Below are positions 1 to 6,599 of a DNA stretch of 7,859 nucleotides, in pieces. Both the position numbers and the translations under genes were made by a program. The notes under the pieces are model-generated. The model was not told where the DNA came from, searched no databases, and saw only the letters and a program-made list of their open reading frames with translations. Source of the stretch: Ilumatobacter sp. Lineage in GTDB: Bacteria; Actinomycetota; Acidimicrobiia; Acidimicrobiales; Ilumatobacteraceae. The stretch spans positions 1 through 7,859 of the forward strand of contig JAJCXU010000504.1 in the NCBI GenBank assembly GCA_029263275.1, written 5' to 3'. Within the stretch, counting starts at the first letter, position 1. The number at the start of each line of letters is the position of its first letter.

Positions 1-43
1 CGGGGCGGCTCATCGGACGGTTCGTTCCTCCTCACCGAAAGCG

Positions 44-1120
44 ATGAACCTCACTATGCCGACAGCGTCTGTCTTGTCCCGGTCGGGCCGCCTGCTTGGC
101 GGCCTAGCGCTCGCCGGAGCGATGATTACAGCGTCGGTCGTGGCTGCCACCGTGGCGACACCAAGCCGTGCGCTTGCGCTCCCGGGAGCGGCAGAGTCGA
201 CCGTCGTCACCGTGGACCCGACCCGGGTTCTCGACACCCGTTTCAACGTCGGCCTCGCCGGCGCATTCCAAGCCGACGCCGCACGCAAGCTCACCGTCAC
301 CGGCACCATCGAAACATTCGACGAAACCAAACCCGAAGCCCAACAACGACAGAACAAGATCGTCGTCCCCACCGGCGCGACCGGAGTGCTCCTCAACGTC
401 ACTGGCGTCGGCCCAACCGGCTCGGGCTACATCGGCGTCCGCCCTGGCAGCGCCACCGGAGCATCAGCAACATCAAACCTCAACGTCGTACCCGGCCAAA
501 CCGTCCCCAACGCCGTCACCGTGTCCGTACCGACCACCGGGACGAACGCCGGGCAAATCGACATCTACTACGGCTCAGCAGCGGGCAATACCATCGACAT
601 CATTGTTGACGTCGTCGGCTACACCACCAACACCGGCCTCGTCGACCTCGTCAACCGAGTCACCGCACTCGAAACCTCCGGCGTCGCCGGACCTCCCGGC
701 GATCAGGGCGACACCGGTCCGCGGGGCTTCAGCTCCTGGGACGTCATCCCCAGCGGCCAGGCCCTGATGGGGGAGTTCCGCTTCGATGTCAGCCAGTCAA
801 CGGTGACAACGTCGAGCGATCAGGTCTACGTCAGCCTCGGCGCCGTCGCACCCGTTGCTTTGACAGCAGGGAACGTCAACTTCGCAACGACGGGAACCAA
901 CGACGCCGACACCACCTGCACCGGCACGGCGAACGCACCAACAGCCCCAGCCGGCAAAGTCTGCATCTACCTCGCATTTTCGGGCGGCATCGACACCTCA
1001 ACACTGACCGGCAACACTGCCACGCTCGCAGCCCACGGTTTCACCGCGACCTGGTTTCCATCAAGCGGGACCGGCGTTGACGAATACGTCTACGCAACCT
1101 GGGCCTACACCGCACCCTGA
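44..1120 (+). CDS. Secreted collagen-like surface protein
   Basis: A 358-residue protein, probably secreted and trimeric; its role is unknown. Residues 1-45 look like a Sec signal peptide: basic start (SRSGR), a hydrophobic core around 19-38, and an ALA cleavage site near residue 45. Residues 52-193 form a beta-rich domain that begins with RVLDTR (61-66) and ends with DVVGY (189-193), a module I recognise from actinobacterial secreted proteins. Next comes a short heptad-like helix (199-210), five Gly-X-Y collagen triplets (216-230, starting GPPGDQGDTGPRG), and a C-terminal beta-rich head (about 230-358) ending in WAYTAP. C292 and C307 are the only cysteines and could form a disulfide within the head. 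The start is uncertain: ATG 44 has no clear ribosome binding site, and ATG 56 (MPTASV) would also keep the signal peptide. The helix-collagen-head order resembles trimeric collagen-like proteins, which is an inference. Function in adhesion or as a cell-surface fibre is possible but unproven. Confidence 0.85.
   Translation: MNLTMPTASVLSRSGRLLGGLALAGAMITASVVAATVATPSRALALPGAAESTVVTVDPTRVLDTRFNVGLAGAFQADAARKLTVTGTIETFDETKPEAQQRQNKIVVPTGATGVLLNVTGVGPTGSGYIGVRPGSATGASATSNLNVVPGQTVPNAVTVSVPTTGTNAGQIDIYYGSAAGNTIDIIVDVVGYTTNTGLVDLVNRVTALETSGVAGPPGDQGDTGPRGFSSWDVIPSGQALMGEFRFDVSQSTVTTSSDQVYVSLGAVAPVALTAGNVNFATTGTNDADTTCTGTANAPTAPAGKVCIYLAFSGGIDTSTLTGNTATLAAHGFTATWFPSSGTGVDEYVYATWAYTAP
689..733 (+). other. 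Collagen-like Gly-X-Y stretch (5 triplets)
   Basis: This part of the secreted protein encodes five consecutive Gly-X-Y triplets (residues 216-230), with Pro-Pro at the first triplet and charged residues in the others. It is preceded by a short leucine/valine heptad segment that could start trimerisation. Five triplets is very short for a stable collagen helix, so it more likely acts as a rigid connector between the beta domain and the head. Confidence 0.7.
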
Positions 1121-1235
1121 ACACGCCCTCACCTCTCCGCACCAACGCCTCACAACCCGCACTCGGCATCGACAACGCTCCAGACAATGAGCAGCACCCT
1201 GCCGCGGGGTTGCGCTCCCTGTTACGTTCGCTGAC
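1121..1235 (+). promoter_or_regulatory. Intergenic region before the E1 gene, with possible -10 box
   Basis: This 115-bp gap separates the surface-protein stop from the E1 start. I see no convincing hairpin with a T-tract after the first gene. A TACGTT hexamer at 1223-1228 fits an actinobacterial TANNNT -10 element. It lies 7 nt before the GTG at 1236, which would put the transcript start at or next to the start codon (leaderless). No good -35 hexamer is visible at the expected distance. The box is visible directly, while promoter function is inferred. Confidence 0.4.
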
Positions 1236-3461
1236 GTGTCGGCAATGAACCGGGTCCAGGTCGTTCACGACAACTTCTTGCTGCGCGTTGCTGCTGCCGA
1301 TTTCCCGGAACCCGTGACCTCGACCACTCCGGCGGATGCTGGGCTCGACGACGCTGCGCTCGTTGGATTGTTCCAAGCACAGGCGCTCAGCCGCCACCTC
1401 GACCGCGCCGCTCGCGACCTGCAATCACGTGGCGAAGGGTTCTACACCCTCGGCTCTTCTGGTCATGAGGGCATGGCGGCGGTTGCCGCAGCACTCCGAC
1501 CAACGGACATGGCGCTTCTCCACTACCGCGATGCCGCCTTCCAGATCGCTCGGGCCGACCAGGTGCCCGGCCAGGATCCGCTCGGCGACATGCTGCTCAG
1601 CTTCGTCGCATCATCCGACGATCCGATCTCAGGTGGTCGACACAAGGTCCTCGGTTCGGCGGCCCTGAACATTCCGCCACAGACCAGCACGATCGCATCC
1701 CACCTTCCGAAAGCGGTGGGTGCGGCCTACTCGATTGGCTTGGCGAAGCGCATCCGTCCAGAACACGCCGCACTCCAAGACGACGGTCTAGTCATGTGCA
1801 GCTTCGGCGACGCATCGCTCAACCATGCCAGCGCCCAGGCTGCGCTCAACACCGCCGGCTGGACCAGCTTCCAGGGTGTCCCGCTCCCGCTGCTCTTCGT
1901 GTGCGAGGACAACGGTCTCGGCATCTCGGTCAAGACACCAGCCGGGTGGGTCGAGTCGTCGATGCGAAATCGGGCCGGCATCGAATACATGCACTGCTCG
2001 GGGCTCGACCTCGTCGACACATACGCAGCGGTGACCGAAGCCGCCCGCCGAATCCGAGCGACGCGGCGCCCGGTCTTCTTGCACCTCGAGTGTGTTCGGT
2101 TATACGGCCACGCCGGTGCCGACGTGGCATCGAGTTATCTCCCACCCGACCGCATCGAACGTGACGAAGCGAACGATCCGCTCCTCCACTCAGCTCGATT
2201 ATTGATCGAACACGCGGGCCTCTCCCCCGCCCAGGTCATCGACATCTACGAGATGATCGACGCCGAGGTGCGAACGCGCATCGACGATGCCACCAGTCGA
2301 CCCAAATTGCAGACCGCCACCGAGGTCATGGCGAGCATCGTGCCGCCACCACGCTGGTCCGAACCCACGCTGCTCTCCACGCCCGAACAGCGCCTCGCGG
2401 CATTTGGCCGCGTCGAGTTGGCGGCCACCGCCGAACCCCAGCACCTCGCGAAGCTCTTGAACTGGGCGATCACCGATGAGATGCTTCGTCACCCCGACAT
2501 CATCGTCGCGGGAGAAGACGTCGGGGCCAAGGGTGGCGTCTACGGCGTCACGCAGCGGTTGCAGAAGCGTTTCGGCCAGCATCGAGTGATCGACACGATC
2601 CTCGACGAGCAGTCGATTCTCGGCATGGGCCTCGGCCTGGCACACAACGGCTTCGTGCCCGTGGTCGAGATCCAGTTCCTCGCCTACCTCCACAACGCCG
2701 AAGACCAGTTGCGCGGCGAGGCGGCCACGCTGCCGTTCTTCTCCGACGGTCAGTTCACCAACCCGATGATCGTTCGTATCGCCGGGCTCGGTTATCAACG
2801 CGGGTTTGGCGGCCACTTCCACAACGACAATTCGCTCGCCGTACTCCGCGACATTCCGGGCGTCGTTATCGCCTGCCCGTCGAACGGCGTCGACGCCGTG
2901 CACATGTTCCGCGAGTGCATCCGGCTCGCCCGCGACGAACAGCGAGTCGTCGTGTTTGTCGAGCCGATCGCCCGCTACATGACCCGCGACCTACTCACCG
3001 ACGGCGACGATCGGTGGGCGGGCGTGTACCCCGAGTTCGACCCACAACACATGCTGCACAGTGGTGAGATCGGCGTGCGCGGCGACGGCACCGACCTCGC
3101 GATCATCACCTATGGCAACGGTGTGTACCTCTCCGAGCAAGCCGCCGGGTCATTGCGCTCCGATCATGGCGTCAGCGTCCGCATCATCGACATCCGATGG
3201 CTCGCTCCCCTGCCAATCGACGCCCTGGCCGCCGCGGCCGCACAGTGCCACTCCGTGTTGATCGTCGACGAGTGCCGCGAGACCGGATCGCAGAGCGAGG
3301 GACTGATCGCATTGTTGGCCGAACGTGGCCAACACGGCATTCACCGAGAGTGCGCCGCCGACAGCTTCATTGCCACAGGACCGGCGTTCGGCGCCACGCT
3401 CCCGAGCCGCGAGTCGATCATCGCCGCCGCCCTTCGCGCCGTCGATTCACCCGTCCGGTGA
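1236..3461 (+). CDS. Fused alpha-beta E1 of a 2-oxoacid dehydrogenase (ThDP enzyme)
   Basis: A 741-residue fusion of the alpha and beta E1 subunits of the branched-chain oxoacid / pyruvate dehydrogenase family. E1 decarboxylates a 2-oxoacid on thiamine diphosphate and passes the acyl group to a lipoyl-E2. The alpha half is about residues 40-350: GSSGHEG at 73-79, the thiamine diphosphate/Mg site GDAS (191-194) with EDN (224-226), and RLYGHAGAD (288-296). A linker of about 50 residues leads to the beta half (about 405-735): GEDVG (426-430), E458 in the DEQSILGMGLG segment, matching the cofactor-activating Glu, and GGHFHN (525-530), with H529 at the position of the catalytic His. The cofactor motif is unusual: GDA instead of GDG, DN instead of NN, and about 31 rather than 26-27 residues between. 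GTG 1236 is chosen because a TACGTT box lies 7 nt upstream; ATG 1245 is the alternative, and neither has a Shine-Dalgarno. No E2 or E3 gene is present, so partners must lie elsewhere. The substrate is unknown, with a branched-chain oxoacid the best guess. Confidence 0.9.
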   Translation: MSAMNRVQVVHDNFLLRVAAADFPEPVTSTTPADAGLDDAALVGLFQAQALSRHLDRAARDLQSRGEGFYTLGSSGHEGMAAVAAALRPTDMALLHYRDAAFQIARADQVPGQDPLGDMLLSFVASSDDPISGGRHKVLGSAALNIPPQTSTIASHLPKAVGAAYSIGLAKRIRPEHAALQDDGLVMCSFGDASLNHASAQAALNTAGWTSFQGVPLPLLFVCEDNGLGISVKTPAGWVESSMRNRAGIEYMHCSGLDLVDTYAAVTEAARRIRATRRPVFLHLECVRLYGHAGADVASSYLPPDRIERDEANDPLLHSARLLIEHAGLSPAQVIDIYEMIDAEVRTRIDDATSRPKLQTATEVMASIVPPPRWSEPTLLSTPEQRLAAFGRVELAATAEPQHLAKLLNWAITDEMLRHPDIIVAGEDVGAKGGVYGVTQRLQKRFGQHRVIDTILDEQSILGMGLGLAHNGFVPVVEIQFLAYLHNAEDQLRGEAATLPFFSDGQFTNPMIVRIAGLGYQRGFGGHFHNDNSLAVLRDIPGVVIACPSNGVDAVHMFRECIRLARDEQRVVVFVEPIARYMTRDLLTDGDDRWAGVYPEFDPQHMLHSGEIGVRGDGTDLAIITYGNGVYLSEQAAGSLRSDHGVSVRIIDIRWLAPLPIDALAAAAAQCHSVLIVDECRETGSQSEGLIALLAERGQHGIHRECAADSFIATGPAFGATLPSRESIIAAALRAVDSPVR

Positions 3462-3528
3462 GAGGTGAGACCACCCGCCCCACCCAGGTCTCACCGCAGG
3501 CCAGAACCGCCGCGCTCACCTCTCACCG
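3456..3528. terminator. Inverted repeat between convergent genes, likely bidirectional terminator
   Basis: A perfect 14-bp inverted repeat pairs 3456-3469 (CGGTGAGAGGTGAG) with 3515-3528 (CTCACCTCTCACCG) around a 45-nt spacer. The left arm contains the E1 stop codon, and the acyl-CoA synthetase stop lies 13 nt beyond the right arm. A competing 9-bp hairpin, GGTGAGACC (3464-3472) with GGTCTCACC (3487-3495) and a 14-nt C-rich loop, shares bases with the left arm, so the two folds exclude each other. There is no T-tract, so this is not a textbook intrinsic terminator. Its position between convergent genes makes a two-way terminator or mRNA 3'-end stabiliser the most likely role. Confidence 0.55.
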
Positions 3529-3534
3529 CAGGCC
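3489..3534 (+). repeat. 14-bp direct repeat, 32-bp period
   Basis: TCTCACCGCAGGCC occurs at 3489-3502 and again at 3521-3534, with 18 bp between the copies. Both copies overlap arms of the neighbouring inverted repeats. The arrangement looks like a local duplication, or a small extragenic repeat that may recur elsewhere in the genome. No function is evident. Confidence 0.6.
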
Positions 3535-3540
3535 TGACGG

Positions 3541-5049
3541 CTAGTTGATGGCGCGGTCTTTGCCTGACCAGTAGGGCTCGCGGAGCACTCGCTTGAGCAC
3601 CTTGCCCGGACCCGACTTCGGGAGTTCGCCGACACGGAACTCGATGCCCTTCGGTACCTTGTATCCGCCGATGCTCTGCTTGCAGTGCGCGGCCAGTTCA
3701 GCTTGGTCGGCTTGCATGCCTGGGCGCAGCACGACGACAGCCTGGACTGCCTCGCCCCACTGTTCATCGGGCACACCGAACACCGTTGCTTCGAGCACCG
3801 CCGGGTGGGTGTACAGCGCGTCTTCAACCTCGGTGCAGTACACGTTCTCGCCGCCGCTGACGATCATGTCCTTCGCCCGATCAACGAGGAAGAGATAGCC
3901 GTCTGCGTCGAGATATCCGATGTCTCCGGATCGGTACCAACCGTCATCGAGCAGCACCTCAGCGGTCTGCTCAGGCTTGTTCCAGTAGCCGATCATCACG
4001 TTCGGACCCCGCACCGCAACCTCGCCGGGGGTGCCCGCCGCGAGCGAACTCCCGTCCGGGCCAACGATGCGGATGTCCACGCCGGGAGGCCCCTGTCCAC
4101 AGCTCTTCGCGCGATCGTCGTCGAGATGGCGTTCCTCGTGGCGAAACACCGCCGCGATCGGTGCGAGCTCGGTGGCGCCATAGAGGTGAATCAGTTCGCA
4201 TCCAAAGAGTTGGTCGGCACGTCGCAGCACTTCGAGCGCAACGGGTGAGGCGCCATGAGACAACCACCGCATCGTCGACAGATCACGCGGCGCTGCCGCC
4301 TGCGTCTCACACATCGCCGCCAACATGGCCGGCACCGCAATCGCACACGTCACCTCCTCATTGACGATGAGATCGAGAGCGACGCCAGGATCAAACGACC
4401 CCAGGATCACATTCGATGCGCCGACCCACGGGAGCACGAGCGCTGAGTACACGCCTGCGGCATGGAACATCGGCGCCATCGTGAGGTACCGATCGTCGTC
4501 GAGAATCGGCTGAGCGAGTTGCACGTGAACCGCATTGGCCATCAAGTTGGCATGCGTGAGCATCACGCCCTTCGATGCACCTGTTGTGCCCCCGGTGTAG
4601 AACAGGCCGGCCAGCGTGTCGGGCGTGATCTGCACGTCGCCGCTCGTGTCCTCGATCGACACGCCAGCAAGCAACGACTCGTACTCGTCGGTGTCGAGAC
4701 GGATCACCCGGTCGACCGAGTTGGCAAGCCCACCCGGGTCACGGTCGCAGATCAGCACCTTCGCACCGGCGTCTTCGGTCGCGTAGACCAATTCGGGTTC
4801 GGCCCATCGCGTGTTGTGCGGAACGATGGCCCGACCCGAGATCGGAATCCCGAAGAAGAGTTCGAGGAACTTGTCGGAGTTCAGCGACCACAGCGCCACT
4901 CGGTCACCAGGCTCGGTGAGTTGACGCATCAGCGCGCCGACACGATCGACGCGTTCACCCAACTCGGCGTAGGTGCGACGAATGTCGCCGTGCACGACGC
5001 CGGTTCGAGAGCCGAAGATGGTGCGGGCTCGCTGGATCGGATCGTTCAT
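3541..5049 (-). CDS. AMP-forming acyl-CoA synthetase (ANL superfamily)
   Basis: A 502-residue adenylate-forming ligase that activates a carboxylic acid with ATP and then CoA. Motifs appear in the family order: phosphate-binding loop YTGGTTGASKG (151-161), YGATE (290-294), YRSGD (372-376), the hinge region DRAKDMIVSGGENVY (390-404), and PKSGPGK (477-483) with the catalytic lysine K483. Length is normal for fatty-acid or aromatic-acid CoA ligases, and the C-terminal swinging domain is complete. The substrate cannot be read from these motifs. ATG 5049 (MNDPIQRA) is chosen because it begins where family members usually begin. GTG 5058 (three codons earlier) has a TACGGT box 7 nt upstream and may be a leaderless start. 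GTG 5124 would translate through a G-rich tract and is unlikely. The gene follows the glutamine-synthetase-like gene in the same direction and probably shares a transcript with it. It faces the E1 gene, with 79 bp between the two stops. Confidence 0.92.
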   Translation of the reverse strand: MNDPIQRARTIFGSRTGVVHGDIRRTYAELGERVDRVGALMRQLTEPGDRVALWSLNSDKFLELFFGIPISGRAIVPHNTRWAEPELVYATEDAGAKVLICDRDPGGLANSVDRVIRLDTDEYESLLAGVSIEDTSGDVQITPDTLAGLFYTGGTTGASKGVMLTHANLMANAVHVQLAQPILDDDRYLTMAPMFHAAGVYSALVLPWVGASNVILGSFDPGVALDLIVNEEVTCAIAVPAMLAAMCETQAAAPRDLSTMRWLSHGASPVALEVLRRADQLFGCELIHLYGATELAPIAAVFRHEERHLDDDRAKSCGQGPPGVDIRIVGPDGSSLAAGTPGEVAVRGPNVMIGYWNKPEQTAEVLLDDGWYRSGDIGYLDADGYLFLVDRAKDMIVSGGENVYCTEVEDALYTHPAVLEATVFGVPDEQWGEAVQAVVVLRPGMQADQAELAAHCKQSIGGYKVPKGIEFRVGELPKSGPGKVLKRVLREPYWSGKDRAIN

Positions 5050-5065
5050 CGTGTACACGCCGACC

Positions 5066-5071
5066 ACCGTA
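5066..5071 (-). promoter_or_regulatory. Possible -10 box (TACGGT) before the acyl-CoA synthetase
   Basis: On the minus strand TACGGT lies 7 nt before an in-frame GTG (5056-5058) and 16 nt before the preferred ATG. The same hexamer pattern with matching spacing precedes the E1 and glutamine-synthetase-like genes. I see no clear -35 element. If real, the acyl-CoA synthetase has its own promoter in addition to any read-through from upstream. Confidence 0.3.
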
Positions 5072-5106
5072 GTTTCCGACACAGAGCGCTGGGCACAGGC
5101 AAAGGT

Positions 5107-5134
5107 CCCAGCCCCTACCCCCACCAGCCCGCCC
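5107..5134 (-). other. Putative G-quadruplex in the gap between two operon genes
   Basis: The minus (transcribed) strand carries five G-tracts of 3, 3, 5, 4 and 3 bases, separated by loops of 1, 5, 2 and 2 nt. This satisfies the usual four-tract quadruplex rule with one tract to spare. It starts 2 nt after the stop codon of the glutamine-synthetase-like gene and ends about 50 nt before the start of the acyl-CoA synthetase. It could therefore slow read-through or affect translation of the downstream gene. The tracts are visible directly, while folding and function are inferred. Confidence 0.6.
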
Positions 5135-5136
5135 GG

Positions 5137-6483
5137 TCAGATGCGTTCGAAGTACCGCTGACGTTCCCAATCAGTCACCGCAGCGTCGAACGCATCGGCC
5201 TCGGTCGCGAAGAAGTGGGAGTAGTGATCCACGACCGCATCACCAAGGAGGCGTCGAATTGCGGCGCTGTCTCGGAAGCGGTCGGTTGCCTCACGCAACG
5301 TCCGCGGGACGCGCTCCAACGCTGCGTCCGAGTAGGCGTCACCATCGAAGCGGGGCGGCGGCTCGATGCGTTGGTCGATGCCGTCGAGGCCACTTGCCAA
5401 TGCTGCCGTGTACGCGAGATACGGATTGCAGTCACCACCGGGAATTCGACATTCGATCCGCAGGCTCGGACCCGTTCCCACGACGCGGAAGCCGGCGGTG
5501 CGATTGTCGTCGGACCAGGCAATACGCGTCGGCGCCCACGAACCGTCCTGGAAACGCTTGTAGGAGTTGACAGTCGGTGCGTAGAAGACCATGAAGTCCT
5601 GGAGGTGCGTCATCCATCCACCAAGGAACCACCGAAAGAGGTCGCTGCGCTCGCCGCCAACGTCGAAAACGTTCGTGTTCGCGTCGGCGTCCCACAGACT
5701 CAGATGGATGTGGCAACTGTTGCCAGCATCGTCGGCGTGCGGCTTGGCCATGAAGGTGACGCTCACACCCTGCGTGTCGGCGAGTTCCTTCATGCCGTGC
5801 TTCATCACTGCATGGCGATCAGCCATCGTGAGCACTTCTGCGTAGCGAATGTTCAGCTCGTGCTGGCCGACGCCGGTCTCGCCCTTCGAGTTCTCGACCG
5901 GAATGCCACTCTGACGCAGCGCTCGCCGGGCAGCGCCGACGTACGGCTCGATCCGCGCCCCTTGCAGGAGGTGGTAGTCCTCGCTGTACCAGCCCGCCGA
6001 ACGGAGATTGGCGTGGCCCGCCTCGTGGGCACTGCGGTAGCTGTCGTCGTAGAGATAGAACTCGAGCTCGGACGCTGCGAACGCTCTCTGGCCGCTCTCA
6101 GTGAGCCGTTCGAGCTGAGCTCGCAACATCGCCCTCGGCGACACGGGGACGGGCGTCTCATCGCCGGCGAGCACGTCACACAGCACGAGTGCAGTCCGAT
6201 CGGTCCAGGCCGCGCGGCACAGGGTGGTGAGGTCGGGAACGAGGTGGAAGTCGCCGTAACCACGTTCCCAGTTTGCGTATTCGTAGCCCTCGATGACCTC
6301 CATCTCCATGTCGACGGTGAGGAGGTAGTCGCATGCGTGCGTGCCGTGATCGAGAGCATCGGCAACGAAGAACTCGGCATCGAACCGCTTCCCCATCAGG
6401 CGGCCCAGATGATCGGCGAAGGCGACGACGACCGTGTCGATCTCGTCACGTTCCACACACGTTTGCAACTCCTGCAGTTCCAT
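5137..6483 (-). CDS. Glutamine-synthetase-family gamma-glutamyl ligase (PuuA / GlnA3 / GlnA4-like)
   Basis: A 448-residue ligase of the glutamine synthetase fold, which joins the gamma-carboxyl of glutamate to an amine using ATP. Metal and nucleotide motifs are present: SELEF with E139 and E141, GQHE ending at E209, CHIH (257-260), NSYKR (306-310), R328, and LRIECRIP (341-348) with R342, E344 and R346. The N-terminal FDGSS-type loop that carries the ammonium-binding Asp in true glutamine synthetases is not seen; the comparable region reads EGYEYANWERGYGDF. The adenylylation tyrosine segment is also absent. With the C-terminal DWERQRYFERI, this matches the gamma-glutamylpolyamine or ethanolamine ligase branch rather than nitrogen-assimilating GlnA. 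ATG 6483 gives a normal family start (MELQELQ) with a TACGCT box 6 nt upstream. Extensions to 6543 or 6558 add an unconserved, arginine-rich tail. It is probably the first gene of an operon with the acyl-CoA synthetase. The exact amine is unknown. Confidence 0.9.
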   Translation of the reverse strand: MELQELQTCVERDEIDTVVVAFADHLGRLMGKRFDAEFFVADALDHGTHACDYLLTVDMEMEVIEGYEYANWERGYGDFHLVPDLTTLCRAAWTDRTALVLCDVLAGDETPVPVSPRAMLRAQLERLTESGQRAFAASELEFYLYDDSYRSAHEAGHANLRSAGWYSEDYHLLQGARIEPYVGAARRALRQSGIPVENSKGETGVGQHELNIRYAEVLTMADRHAVMKHGMKELADTQGVSVTFMAKPHADDAGNSCHIHLSLWDADANTNVFDVGGERSDLFRWFLGGWMTHLQDFMVFYAPTVNSYKRFQDGSWAPTRIAWSDDNRTAGFRVVGTGPSLRIECRIPGGDCNPYLAYTAALASGLDGIDQRIEPPPRFDGDAYSDAALERVPRTLREATDRFRDSAAIRRLLGDAVVDHYSHFFATEADAFDAAVTDWERQRYFERI

Positions 6484-6599
6484 CGACCGAGCGTAGGCGG
6501 TACTCGCTCTGCTGGGAATTGCGCGACACCGATCGGGCAACATGGGCAGTCGAACCACTCCTGAGTTCGCAGCAGCACCGGCGGAGGCAGCCTTTCTTC
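6484..6599. promoter_or_regulatory. Divergent promoter region with two small dyads
   Basis: This 116-bp region drives the glutamine-synthetase-like gene leftwards and the hydrolase gene rightwards. TACGCT on the minus strand (6490-6495) lies 6 nt before the ATG at 6483 and is a candidate -10 box for a leaderless transcript; TTCCCA 17 nt further upstream is a poor -35. An imperfect dyad GAGCG-N11-CGCTC (6489-6509) covers that box. A second dyad CGAAC-N9-GTTCG (6551-6569) lies about 30 nt before the hydrolase start. GGAGG at 6583-6587, 12 nt before ATG 6600, is the only good ribosome binding site in the window. The dyads could be operators, but five-base arms can occur by chance. Confidence 0.4.

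Noticed and set aside
168..767. A 199-codon plus-strand frame overlapping the surface protein in another phase
   Set aside because: The product is rich in Ser, Pro, Arg and Thr, typical of out-of-frame GC-rich translation, and the real frame has a signal peptide and known motifs.
1121..1210. An intrinsic terminator after the surface-protein gene
   Set aside because: Only a 4-bp ACCC/GGGT pairing is visible, with no T-tract.
1041..1424. A minus-strand frame covering the gap before the E1 gene
   Set aside because: It has no domain, overlaps both flanking genes and is arginine-rich, so the gap is better explained as promoter.
2199..2903. A 234-codon minus-strand frame inside the E1 gene
   Set aside because: It lies fully opposite motif-rich E1 sequence and shows no domain of its own, so it is a shadow frame.
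5050..5124. An upstream GTG start at 5124 for the acyl-CoA synthetase
   Set aside because: The extra 25 residues match no family N-terminus and would be read through the G-rich quadruplex tract.
6484..6558. Upstream starts at 6543 or 6558 for the glutamine-synthetase-like ligase
   Set aside because: The added residues are unconserved and Arg-rich, and ATG 6483 has a promoter-like box at the right distance.
4462..6564. A 700-codon open frame on the plus strand, opposite the glutamine-synthetase-like and acyl-CoA synthetase genes
   Set aside because: Both minus-strand genes have complete family motifs, while this frame has no recognisable domain and spans two genes and their gap. Long antisense frames are common in GC-rich coding DNA.
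6333..6599. An N-terminal extension of the MBL hydrolase frame up to 6333
   Set aside because: It would overlap the 5' end of the divergent gene with Arg-rich shadow sequence, whereas ATG 6600 has a GGAGG site.
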